A stretch of DNA of 64,000 bases from NCBI RefSeq assembly GCF_048128805.1, contig NC_136016.1, forward strand, positions 7,170,501 through 7,234,500, in the 5' to 3' direction. The translations under genes and the position numbers were made by a program. The stretch comes from Centroberyx gerrardi. Lineage: Eukaryota; Chordata; Actinopteri; Beryciformes; Berycidae. Shown here in pieces: positions 39,418 through 49,505 of the stretch. The notes beneath the pieces were generated by a model. That model had not been told where the DNA came from. It saw only the letters and a program-made list of their open reading frames with translations, and ran no database searches. Positions within the stretch are counted from its first letter, which is position 1; each line of letters begins with the position of its first letter.

Positions 39418-40107
39418 ATTGTATAATTATGGCAAATTATACCAAACACAAAGGTTTCACAGTTAGATTACTTACCGAAATACTCTTTTTTGATTTGCTT
39501 GGTTTGGGAAGTTGTGCAAAATTCTGAAGTTTTTGCTGTTTTTGATCCTCCAAGTTATTTTTTTTGCTTCCTGTAGGCGTTCGGAAAGGAACTAGAGTCA
39601 ACTCTATTGGTGTAGCTGGCTCTGTCTTACATCTGAGCTAGTGAATAATGTTGTTTCAAGGCTGCACCTTGTTGGAAAGGGACAGCTGAGTATGCCTATG
39701 TCTAGGCAGGAGGGGTGCAGGCTATTTATTCTTCAGATGACGATGACAGAAGCCAGACTGCTTGTGTTGTGACAACTTTTACTATCCACCCACAGCAGTG
39801 TTTCCAGCTGGAATAGTGTAATTGAATCACACCATTATAAAAAATATGGTCAGGTTTCATTCAAAGCAAATTGTAACTAATGTAAGGAATTTATTGCAGT
39901 ATCAAGCACTTCAATTACTTCACACAGTGTCAAAGGGCAAAAATGGAATTAATATAATGAAATATACTTAAAATGTGCTTTTTTTTTACATTCATATCCT
40001 CTACTTCTATAGCAGATATTGACAAGAAGGCAGCGTGGAAATCCAAAGTAATGGATTCATGGATTTTTTGGTATCTCAAGTCCATCCGTTGAGGCTCCAG
40101 GAGCTCG
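39418..40107. other. Spacer between phosphatase copies A and B
   Basis: This 0.7-kb spacer must hold the promoter and any 5' UTR of copy A and the 3' UTR of copy B, both on the minus strand. CTATTTATTC at about 39722 resembles an A/T-rich MEF2-type site. No exon or repeat is supported. Confidence 0.4.
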
Positions 40108-42256
40108 TCATCGTCCCTGGCAGCGGAGCTTTTTGTCCAGCTCTCGGAGCTGTTCCAGGAAGCCGTCATTAGGGCAGATGTTCCTGTTGGCGCTGACGGC
40201 TTTGATAGCCTCCATCAGGGTCATGTCCTCGTGGATCATCAGGTAGGCCAGCACCAAGGTGGAGGAGCGGCTCAGGCCCATGGCACAGTGGACGAACACT
40301 TTACCTGGCAAGCGGTCCAAACAAAACTCAACATCAGTGAGGTTTTGCCTCTGCGTGCCTCGGCTCTAGCAGCTCCGTGTCTCATTTTCTACCCTATAGC
40401 TGAGGAACAACCAGTGGATTATTGTTGTTAACTTTATTCCAACTGTCTAATTTGTTACTCCTCCGTGGATTAAAAGCCCCGCACATCACAGAGTGGAGCA
40501 CTTCTAACTACTGCCTAAAAGTTTTCAACAATGTTGCAACAAATGTTTCTACACACGGTAATCCCTGGTTCCTTATCATGCCTGAGGATTAGGGCGCAGA
40601 GGAGCGCGTAATTGAACTGTCTTGGCGGCTGTGTATTTCTACTGGGGATTACTGTAGGCCCCGCCACACACTGGAGCCCCCGATCAGCCAGCATGTGAAG
40701 GAGGAGGCCTCATCTTATTACTGTCATGTCAGATACTGCCTTCACTTTGCATAACAGGAGCAGCACAGGCCACAAACATAATTGTGTAATTTCCATGTCC
40801 AATGAAAGTGTTGCTTACAAATTACCAGGGCAATCCATTTAAAACCAATTTTCCTGTCCAAGGTCTGAGCTTATGAGAAGATTACCGTGGGGGAAAGATA
40901 TTAGCTTGATATTATGTTTAGTGTTTGATTTGCATTTTAATGACTAATACAACTGTGGGTTGCTGTAATGGGAATTGACTGACAAATGTTTCTGTACCTG
41001 TTCTTACAGAAAAAACAAAACGGTCTTCTACGAGTTCATGTTAAAAAATGATGAGAAATAGCCTGTGCATGGGGAGAATTCCTCACCTGTGGGCGAGCTC
41101 AAAGCATTCTTGATGAAATTGGCCGCCGGGTAAAAGAAGGGACTCAAGTTAAAGGACGGCATGTCAAAAGCCTCCACTCCATGATAAGTGATTTTTGTGT
41201 CTCGGTAGAAGCTGGCCCCCGTGTTCACGCTGAACTTCCCATCAGCGGCGTTAAGCACATGGGTGATGTGGTGCGCCTGGAGTGTCCTCTTGTCTTTGGC
41301 TGCATACCTAATGGGAAAAGCAGAATTATGTGTCAGCTGAGATAAGTACAGGAAGAGGTATCTCTATCATCACAGCATCACAGTTCAGGACTGTAAACAG
41401 AATGGGGCGTGAAAACACGTTGACTTAAAGGGGAAGTTCTATCGATGTTGTTTCTGTAGAGGTTGATAGAGGTCATGGATTACTTAAAGCTGCAATAAGC
41501 AAAATTTTCTGACTGCTAGAGGGTGACAGAAACCGCAACTTTACACATTTGTAAATAACACACAGCAAAGCCACTGCACTACGGAGGCCTACCAAGGACA
41601 AACATTGCAAAGCACCGTGCATAATGTTAAAAGCTAAGCTAACTGTACTTACGGAGAAATGTCACCGGTTACCAGTCTCACTTTGACAGACCTTTCAACT
41701 GCTGAAGTTTACATGTCCCACAATGACAAGTGAAGAGGGAGGCAGCAAGTTTACTAGTTTACTTTGTTTACTTGGTGGTGAGGGCCGCTTTTAAGCAGCA
41801 AGGGAGGAGCCAAGCTAGTTTAAAAAAATGAAAAGCTACTGAATGGTCCGGGAGGAGCTTTATTGATTTATATTGGTTTATATCATTATGTCCCAATGAA
41901 ATCTCCACATAGCACACATTCGGTTAAGGATTGGTTATAAGGTCTGATATCGCTTATTTCAGGTTTAATGCCACTTTAAACATGATGCGCAGTTCTCACA
42001 TGTCTCCTATATAGATCCGGGGCTGGACCTCATCCAGGTGGCCGCTGGTCCCTTTCTTTGTCCACATCAGCCTGTGGAGCTCTGAGGCCGGCGGGGTCTC
42101 ATACCTGCTGCCCGCCCCCTCAGGACTGGCCAAGCAGCTGATGCCTCTGGGCATACCTGGATGATCCACCTTCTGGCTTTGCAACCTGTTGCATAGAAGC
42201 ACCGCGTATTGCAATCTCGAAATACCACAACAGAGAATTTCAGTCAGCGTTGTCAT
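40108..42256 (-). CDS. dusp13b: Dual specificity phosphatase 13B (TMDP)-type, copy B
   Basis: Three minus-strand exons, 42000-42256, 41087-41307 and 40108-40304, with family phases 2 and 1. The second exon ([29 protein letters not shown]) and the third ([26 protein letters not shown]) match human DUSP13B (TMDP) better than the other copies. The catalytic Cys and Arg are intact, and the general-acid Asp is in [12 protein letters not shown]. The first Met at 42256 gives 224 residues, longer than the usual 190-200. A second in-frame Met at 42154 (MPRGISC) would give 190 and is equally plausible. The motif EVWP, constant in the other four genes here, reads EVQP (CAG codon at 42023-42025). Intron 1 carries a TTAA-flanked repeat. 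Confidence 0.88.
41484..41979. mobile_element. TTAA-flanked inverted-repeat element (MITE)
   Basis: TTAA at 41484-41487 is followed by AGCTGCAATAAGC. At the other end the inverse of AGTGGCATTAAAC runs into TTAA at 41976-41979. The two ends agree at about 9 of 13 positions. A TTAA target and short inverted ends suggest a piggyBac-type non-autonomous element, but the divergence makes the class tentative. It occupies most of the first intron of phosphatase copy B and has no coding capacity. Confidence 0.55.
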
Positions 42257-44825
42257 TTAACCGACAGCATTCGCATGTGCTACGAAATGGTCCTGCGCCA
42301 AGTGATGAGCAAGTCATCAAAAGGGGGCAGGAGATGTCTCTATATGCTTTGGGTAAGGGCAAAATAAAGGAAACACATGCACATGGCTGTAGTGTGGTGA
42401 ACTTTGTTGGGCCTGGTGGCGGTAAATGTTTTAGACACCATCTGAATCTCCTGTGAATTCTCAACAGGGTGACTGCTGATGGCGACTAATAGGGTGTCTT
42501 ATAGTGGGAGTATTGTCATCCTAAATGACACTGCTACTATTAGGAGTGAAATGCATTGTGGGATGAAAGTGATTACTAGAATTGTTATCTTAGAAGATGT
42601 TAAGCTTGGCCTAGCCTTTTAATATACACTATGATTATCCTAAACCACGCAAGAAGTGCACCCCACACTAGGAAAGAACTACTGGAACACACAATAGTGA
42701 GAAGACTTCATGATGATCTTGTTTTTTTTTTTATCCACAGCCTGCACACAGTAGCTCTTGGTAAATGTATCTATCTCTTGAAATATGGCAGATTGGTATT
42801 CAAGGACTATAAACTTCAGCTTTTCATTTCCTCGAGGCAAGCCCGACCTGTGCATTTACAATTTACACACTGGGCATTGGCGAGGCTTATACTATGCATA
42901 CTGTATACATTTGCATCCGTTTAGGCAGCTGTGTGATTCTGCTCTAGGCTGGCGACCATACTAATGTTGTGTATGCATTGTCATTGTAAAGAAACGGATG
43001 GCGGCTCAGCTGCCGATTTGCATTCTGCCGGTTTATGGAGACATAATGTGGCACTCAGCAGTGGGGGTTTGGAGACTTATTGTCGCGTCCATAGGGATGA
43101 GTCATTGAGACCAAATCTGTTTCAGTGACCTTTTGTAAAGCTGCCATGGCACATGGAGGTGCACTCAAACATCTTGATGGCTTTATCCATCACAGGGCTT
43201 TAAACAAGTGTATACATGCATGTGTGTCACTTCTCAAATGCATAAGAACATGAATATGCAAGAAAACCTGTATCTAACCTTGCAAATGCTCCATGCACTT
43301 GTCTATACGTGCATGTGTTAGTCTGCATGAATCTTGAAGGCACCGTAAAGTGTGTCTCTGCACAAGTACAACATGTGCCTAGAGTACCTGGAGGCTCTTC
43401 TTTCTCCTCATTGATCTATAAGTACAACCCTTCCCTCCCTCCCACAGTCAGGGCAGAGAACTGATTTCCCTGGTGCACATGTTGAGCCGCAGCACTGCTT
43501 TCATAGCCTTCCCCCCTTAGGCTAACCTGTCCTTCCTGCTCCACTTCTGTGTAATTAAAGATGCTATGTATGGGAAAGTGCCCACGGTTAACATGGAGGG
43601 CAAATAAAAATGGCTTTTTACCTCCTCCAGGCCTCCTCTTGCCGGCTTTATGAATTACAGTTCCCTCTTTAGCCTTGCGGATGTGGTTCGTCTGGATTTG
43701 TGGGCAAATTAATAAAAGAAAAAAAGTGGGGGTGATCCATCATGCAATGCAGTATCATCAAAGTACATCCTCATTTATAAAAGTGCTTCATAAACATGTT
43801 TACCTTGCAAATGAAGGGAACATATACAGTACAATATGTAAATATATACACTGCACTTTATATATACTGTACATAGTGATAAATACTGTGCAACACGGGC
43901 TTATATCTCCAACACAGCTGGTAAGAATTACATTGTTAGTAGACACACTTGCCTTGGATGGAAACGCCGCTTGTCAAGGTCTCTCTCTCTCCCTCGCAAG
44001 AGCTACATGTAGGTCGACAGCACAACTGTCGGCGTTCGCCTTGGTAATCTACCCCACAACCTTTTTTGCTATTTTAACATCTGAATCCCAGCTCAAAATA
44101 ATTCTGGCATCATCTTCTGCATTCCTTAAAGGTTATCCGAGCTACCAGCACAGGGAGTGGGATAGGACACTGGTTTTTCAATAGCAGGAGGATTACATCA
44201 GAGGTGCTATTTGTGCATATCTCTGCCACAGTGATTATTCTCTATGGGGAAATATGTTTATATCCACGCATGTACACTGGGTGATGTCAGTGTCCCAGTT
44301 TCTGATCTCTCTCCTTTAGTTTATATGTTGATCATTTAGTGAAAGAATGCAAAAAAAACAGACATGAGGTTTACTTTTTTTTACATGTCCAATAAATTTC
44401 AATAACTTCAATAACTCATTGGAATTATCAGCTATTTAACACTTACAACTGAGGTAAAGTGGAAAAAGTGATATGCTGTAGATTGATTCCCATTATGAAT
44501 TTTGCATTGTTGGACTTTTCTATGATGTGTCACCTACAGAGTTTACAAAAATGTGATGCATGGTCAAGCATTTTCCTTTATAACATTTGGTCCATTCTGC
44601 TGTAATACAAAATGAGGTGCTGTAAAATAGACCACCGCACAAGCATGAGAGATAAAGGTTTCAAGACTTAAGTAATCATCACATCCCCTTATCCTTAATC
44701 CTTAATTCACAGTAAGCTTGTGTTGGTTCTGCAACCAAACTCCATTTTTGGTAAGACGTTCTTGTTTTTTTCTTTTTGCTGCTTCCAAAAACATCCCAAA
44801 AAAAAAATGTACAAAATTCCCATCA
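42257..44825. other. Spacer between phosphatase copies B and C
   Basis: At 2.6 kb this is the longest spacer of the phosphatase array. No coding exon is supported. An open frame of about 169 codons at 43675-44184 on the plus strand has AT-rich, repeat-like composition and no recognisable motif. The segment at about 43440-43640, rich in TTAAAG, AATAAAAATGG and CTCC words, looks more constrained than its surroundings and may be regulatory; this is inference. Confidence 0.45.
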
Positions 44826-46202
44826 TCACAGGATCTGACATGTTTTCTTTTTCCTTGTCAGCTGAAGATCCAGATCCAGCAGCAGCGCCAGGAAATTCCT
44901 ATTGGGGTAGATGGCTCTCTTTTGGACCAGCTTCTGCAGGGCCCGCTTGAGGGGGAGGTGATGGTAGATCATGAGGTACGCTAGCACCAAGGTGGATGAC
45001 CGGCTCATTCCCATGATACAGTGCACCAGAACCTTCCCTGAAGAATAGAGGGGACGAAGGGGGAGAGAGGGACGTGGAGGAAGGATTAGCGAGAGGCCTC
45101 CATCTTATTAATATCATACATGACTGCCCGTCTCAAACTGTGGCCCTTCTCTTTTCCCCCGCTGTGAGCTAAAAATAGTGTCCACAATTCATCGCCTTTG
45201 TTCATTTGAGGTCCCTTTGCAGACTGGGCCCGACTGTCACTTTAATCCCATCCTGTCCTCTGCTTGATAGCTACTCTGAAAGGAGCCATGGCCACATTAT
45301 AGACTTAAATTCTGCAAGGTAAGACCCTTATTATTACTGCTGGGTGAAAATAAGGTTCTAATAAGTTCTATACCATTACAAGCTGCGTTGCATTGTGACG
45401 ACCGGTGACTTTGAAAAGACAGCATGGGACACTAGGAAGTTGAATGACCGGGTTTATTAAGGATTTATGAAGTGGCATAAAGGATATGATGTGATGTGCA
45501 GGAAACTCCAATGAAAAGAACTGCCATATTTTGCATCAAATTACTCAATCAGACTTCTTTATAGCTATTGAATGGCATTGAATCACTCACCGCACAGTAA
45601 TTGTAATAATTCATATATTATTGGAGAGAAGCCTCAAGGAGTCTTACCATCAGATGATTTCAGTGCTTTATGAATGAAATCGGCAGCAGGCTGGAAGTAC
45701 ACGTCCAGATCAAAGTGAGTGGAGTCATCTGCTGGAATGCCACAATACACAAAGTCGTTGCCATAAAACCTTTGGTCCCCTATGCTGCCTCGCTTGGAGT
45801 GAGCAGCATTTAATACATGAGTTATGCCTAATTTCTGCAAGGCAGTCCTGTTTTGGGCTATTGCCCTAGCAAGACAGAGAGACAAAAAAAGGTTCAACAC
45901 CAGTGTGAATGCGGAGAAGCATGACAGCACAGTATTTCATGTCAGAATTTGTCAGTAGATATGTCATGAAATATGACCTTGGGAAATAGTTTCATTTTAT
46001 ATCACATTAAAGATGTATATGGCATGATTTCACATTTGCTTATAGGGCAAAGTTGAGATAAAATGCATACTTACACATTCCCTATGTATATGTTGGGCCA
46101 AACCTCGTCAATTTGATTTAGCTGCAGTCTGCATGCGTCCAAAAGCTTTTGCAGATCCTTCACAGAGAGATACTCTTTCCTCTTGTCTTTCAGTGCTGAC
46201 AT
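44826..46202 (-). CDS. Dusp13a-like dual specificity phosphatase, copy C
   Basis: Minus-strand exons 46075-46202, 45648-45865 and 44826-45037, phases 2 and 1, encode 185 residues starting MSALKDKRKEY. The active site HCIMGMSRSST has the Cys and Arg, and the general-acid Asp is in IPADDSTHFDLD. Exon 2 ([13 protein letters not shown], then FYGNDFVYCGIPADD) resembles human DUSP13A (MDSP: FYGSSVSYLGVPAHD). The strand after EVWPNIYIG reads N where the other copies have D (IGNV; AAT codon at 46077-46079). The C-terminus is basic (RKKKTCQIL) and unlike the other copies. It is probably an extra dusp13a-type duplicate; orthology is unassigned. A perfect MEF2 consensus, CTAAAAATAG at 45169-45178, lies in its second intron. 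Confidence 0.88.
45169..45178. promoter_or_regulatory. MEF2-type site in intron 2 of phosphatase copy C
   Basis: CTAAAAATAG matches the MEF2 consensus YTAWWWWTAR at all positions. It could serve a muscle enhancer for this phosphatase family, several of whose mammalian members are muscle enzymes. A 10-bp match can occur by chance in AT-rich DNA. Confidence 0.3.
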
Positions 46203-46960
46203 TTTAATTCAAAATCCCCCTCTTGGATCAATTACTATCCCAAATGTTTGTTGTATTAAAGCTGTTACTGTCTACTCCCGCTCAGGATGATCTGTATGAG
46301 CAGGTGTTCATCTGCTGTCACTGGACAGTTACCCAATTTAGTGCTTAACCTAGCGTGTAGTCTTACTCATGCAGAGGGCATAACAACAACTGCCGCAGCC
46401 CGGGCCGTGTTTTTCCACACTACTGTGGGACTCTAATTTAATAAACCTCAAACAGAGATGAATCATTCCATAAAGCAGTGATAATTGGATGTAATTATGG
46501 ACAAATGTTAAAGTGCATTGCTTACACTGGATCCCAGACAGCGCGCTGTAATACTGCAGGAGAAATAATGGCTCATGCAGCGGGTTCACCGCTCCGACTG
46601 CTCAGAGCAAATGTCTCATGAAAGCAAATGGGATGTAGAGGAAAGAGAGTAAGCTGTGCTGTGAGCTGCGCCCAATACCAAATAGTCCTCACGCTGCAAA
46701 AAAAAAAAGTCTCACATTTCATTTAGTCTCATATTCATGACAACAAGGGTCAAAATCTTGAAACAAGGCAGAATAATGCAGATCAAATACTGCACTAGTA
46801 TCAAGAAAATGACACTTGATTCAGTAAAGTTCTTAAAAGTGAAATTATCTCCCTCAACAAGCTTTTAAGATTCAATACCAGATTAAATAACTTTTAAAAG
46901 ATGGATACTTTTTGTTGACATGACTGTGGTTAGAGTGCAGCCATTGTTCATTTTCTCTTT
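46203..46960. other. Spacer between phosphatase copies C and D
   Basis: This 0.76-kb spacer upstream of copy C and downstream of copy D on the minus strand holds an A-run at about 46697-46709. No exon, RNA or mobile element was recognised. It must contain the copy C promoter. Confidence 0.4.
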
Positions 46961-47787
46961 TCATGATGTCTTCTTGTGTAATTTCATATCCAAAGCACGA
47001 AGCTGTTTCAGGAATCCCCTGTTTGGGAAAATCCACCTGCGCTCTTTGATCTTTCTGATGGCATCCAGCAGAGAGTAGCGGTGGTGGATCATTAGATAGG
47101 CCAGGACCAGGGAGGCAGACCTGCTCACTCCAACTGCACAGTGGACAACAATCCTGGCTGGGGAAGAAGAAGATTAAAATGAGTCTAAAGCATGAGCGGA
47201 TACTGGGATTTTTATTTTGTACACAGTCTGACACAAAAACAGATAATAAGGCAACAGGATGGGGTATTTACCACCAGGCGTGTCAAGTGCATTCTGAATG
47301 TACTCAGCAGAGGGGAAGAAGTAGCGAGAGAGGTCAAAGGATGGTGAGTCATCAGCAGGCACTCCATGGTAATCCACAGTGGATCCATAGAAGTCATGAC
47401 TTCCCTGACAGTGCATCCTCCCATGAGCCGCGTTCAGAACATGAGTGATTCCCAGCTTCCATAAACTGTAGCGATCATTAGCAACTGACCTGTGCAGAGA
47501 GGAGAACGTTTAGGAATCCCTGCCATAAAAACATAATGGAGCAAATAATCTGCTATAAAAAAAAAGACCTAGCCTACAGAACAAGACATAGAGGAAAGGG
47601 TGAATTCACTTGCATTTTATTTTATAAGCTGTTGAGATTGTTAAACTTACATATCTCCAATGAACAGGTTAGGCCAAACTTCATCCACATGGTTGCCAAA
47701 CCTCTTTCCACCATACAAAACCTTCTCCAAGTCTTTCACAGAAGGAGTGTCAGGGGAGGCATCACTCTTTTCCTGGAGATTGTTCAT
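46961..47787 (-). CDS. dusp13a: Dual specificity phosphatase 13A (MDSP)-type, copy D
   Basis: Three short minus-strand exons, 47651-47787, 47272-47489 and 46961-47157, phases 2 and 1, encode 183 residues starting [11 protein letters not shown]. The gene spans only 0.8 kb. [37 protein letters not shown] and [14 protein letters not shown] match human DUSP13A (MDSP), the skeletal-muscle enzyme, closely. The active site [11 protein letters not shown] has the Cys and Arg, and the general-acid Asp is in [12 protein letters not shown]. The exon 3 acceptor is ambiguous (CCCAG|CC or CAGCCAG|G); the first keeps the frame and the family reading PGARIVVHC. It is the upstream end of the array, head to head with samd8. 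Confidence 0.93.
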
Positions 47788-49505
47788 GACTGACTGGCCC
47801 CTAATAGTAGCCCACACAACAATATGCTGCAGTTAAACTATCCATCAATGAGCTTTCTTATCCCTACATTTACTTTCAAAGTCCGTTGGGGCTTTACTAC
47901 AACCATGTTGGTAGTGACAAGGACAGGTGTCCCTATAGTCTAAAATTAAAACAGTGACCCAATTTCTGAATGTTGGTCAAGTTTAGATCTAAAGATGTTT
48001 ACGGACTGATTTTTGTCTGCAGCCATGATTGTAAACAATATCTTACAGCTGCAGAGCGAATTGCCTTTTGCAAGGACAGTCACAACACTGCAGCACTAGC
48101 CACACTGCACTACATGCGTTTGACCAGTAGCCGTCACTGTTTGCTAGCTAGTGTCAGGACCATTGTACCTGAATTCATGTGCGCAGCTTTTCTGGATATT
48201 ACGACTGTGTGTTTTCTACAGTGATGCTAACCAGCGAAGCCAAGGCGAAATGATCTCCAACAAAGCTGCTATCATTGTAGCAAATGTCAATACGATTTCT
48301 TCAGACTCTTGTGAGATGCCATATAGCTAGCTAACCAAATAGCTTGTCGCTTCATCTTCTGTTACATCTGAATCCCGGTGAGTTCATGGTACCCGCATTA
48401 ACACGCTAGTAAATGGTTAGCTAACATTAGCTAGCTAGCTAAGGGTACTCAGCATAAGCTGAATTAGCCTGCTGGCCAATAATACTGTGATAGCAGAGGG
48501 GGTGTTTTGGTTGGGTGTCATACCACCCTTAAACATGCATGTTGTCAGATACATTGTTAACTAGCAGGTTAGCCAATTTACTACCCATTGAGCCAGCACC
48601 ATCATCCCCTGGCCCCACCTTTTGTATAGCCATTGATGTGTGTTGTTTGCATTGAACAAAGATGGATTTAACTGGACTGCTGACCGTCTATCATGAGCTG
48701 TATGACAGCGTTGTGAACACTCGAACATAACGGTAGTCAGAGTGCTATCGTATCATTTCACATCTTACCCGGGAGAAATGTCATTGTATGAATGTAGTGT
48801 CTATCTGTTGAGGACAGACTTGTGAAACACTAATAAAACACTAAACCTAATAACAGTGTAGTTGGGCTCAAAAGTTTGAGATTTGATCAGTCTAGATGGC
48901 ACAAGTAGACCGATGCTAATGTTGCTTATGGCAAGTGTAGCATTTGGGGTAACGTTAGGGCTGTAACAGTAAGTCATAAGATAAGATAACATAAGATAGC
49001 ACTTTATTAATCCCCTTGGGGAAATTCAGGAACGTGAATCCATGACAAGCAGAGAAGCTCTTTGTGTCATGGGTCTGGCCTAAGGACTGCCTGCCCCCTC
49101 ACCTACATCACTGGAGCCAATAGAGGGTGTGGTTTTCATTGTGCAAACTATTGTTTTTCAGATTCTATTGCGAAAGCTTGCCTCATAAGTTTGCTCAAGT
49201 TATGAAAATCTCTGCTTGCCTGTCTAGGTCACGACTTGTCTTGAACTTGTTTGTCTGAAACTAAAGTTATTTTCTGTCTATGTGGCAGTCTTGCATGGTT
49301 CATGTGGATTCCATATTGCTGATTCAGTGGAAATAAAGTGTGCCTAATAGTTCCTACTTCTCTTTAGGATTCCACTGTTTTTTGTCAGCAAGTCGACATG
49401 TCGCTGATATTGACAAGAGGGGGAAACAATTGTTTGACTTGCATTTAGAGCGTCCGATGTGTTGAAATCTTCTTCGCTCCCCCCAGCCTTCAGAGTGAGG
49501 AGGAA
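47788..49505. other. Divergent intergenic region between dusp13a and samd8
   Basis: This 1.7-kb head-to-head spacer must hold the dusp13a promoter and the samd8 promoter with its non-coding first exon; neither can be placed exactly. Reiterated GCTAGCTAAC words at about 48320-48450 look like dispersed repeat DNA. A line-up of AAGATAAGATAAC with CTTTATTAATCCCCTTGGGG at about 48976-49032 is a common fish repeat tail. A CAG acceptor at 49484-49486 opens the first samd8 coding exon, leaving 19 bases of 5' UTR there. Confidence 0.5.
48976..49032. repeat. Dispersed repeat tail (TTTATTAATCCCCTTGGGG type)
   Basis: The word series ACTTTATTAATCCCC-TTGGGGAAATTC is one of the most common short repeat tails in fish genomes, probably a LINE or SINE 3' end. 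A related copy lies in comtd1 at about 62438-62490. The class is not assigned. Confidence 0.5.

Noticed and set aside
43675-44184. 169-codon frame between phosphatase copies B and C
   Set aside because: AT-rich, mixed composition with no motif, start context or splice logic; probably chance.
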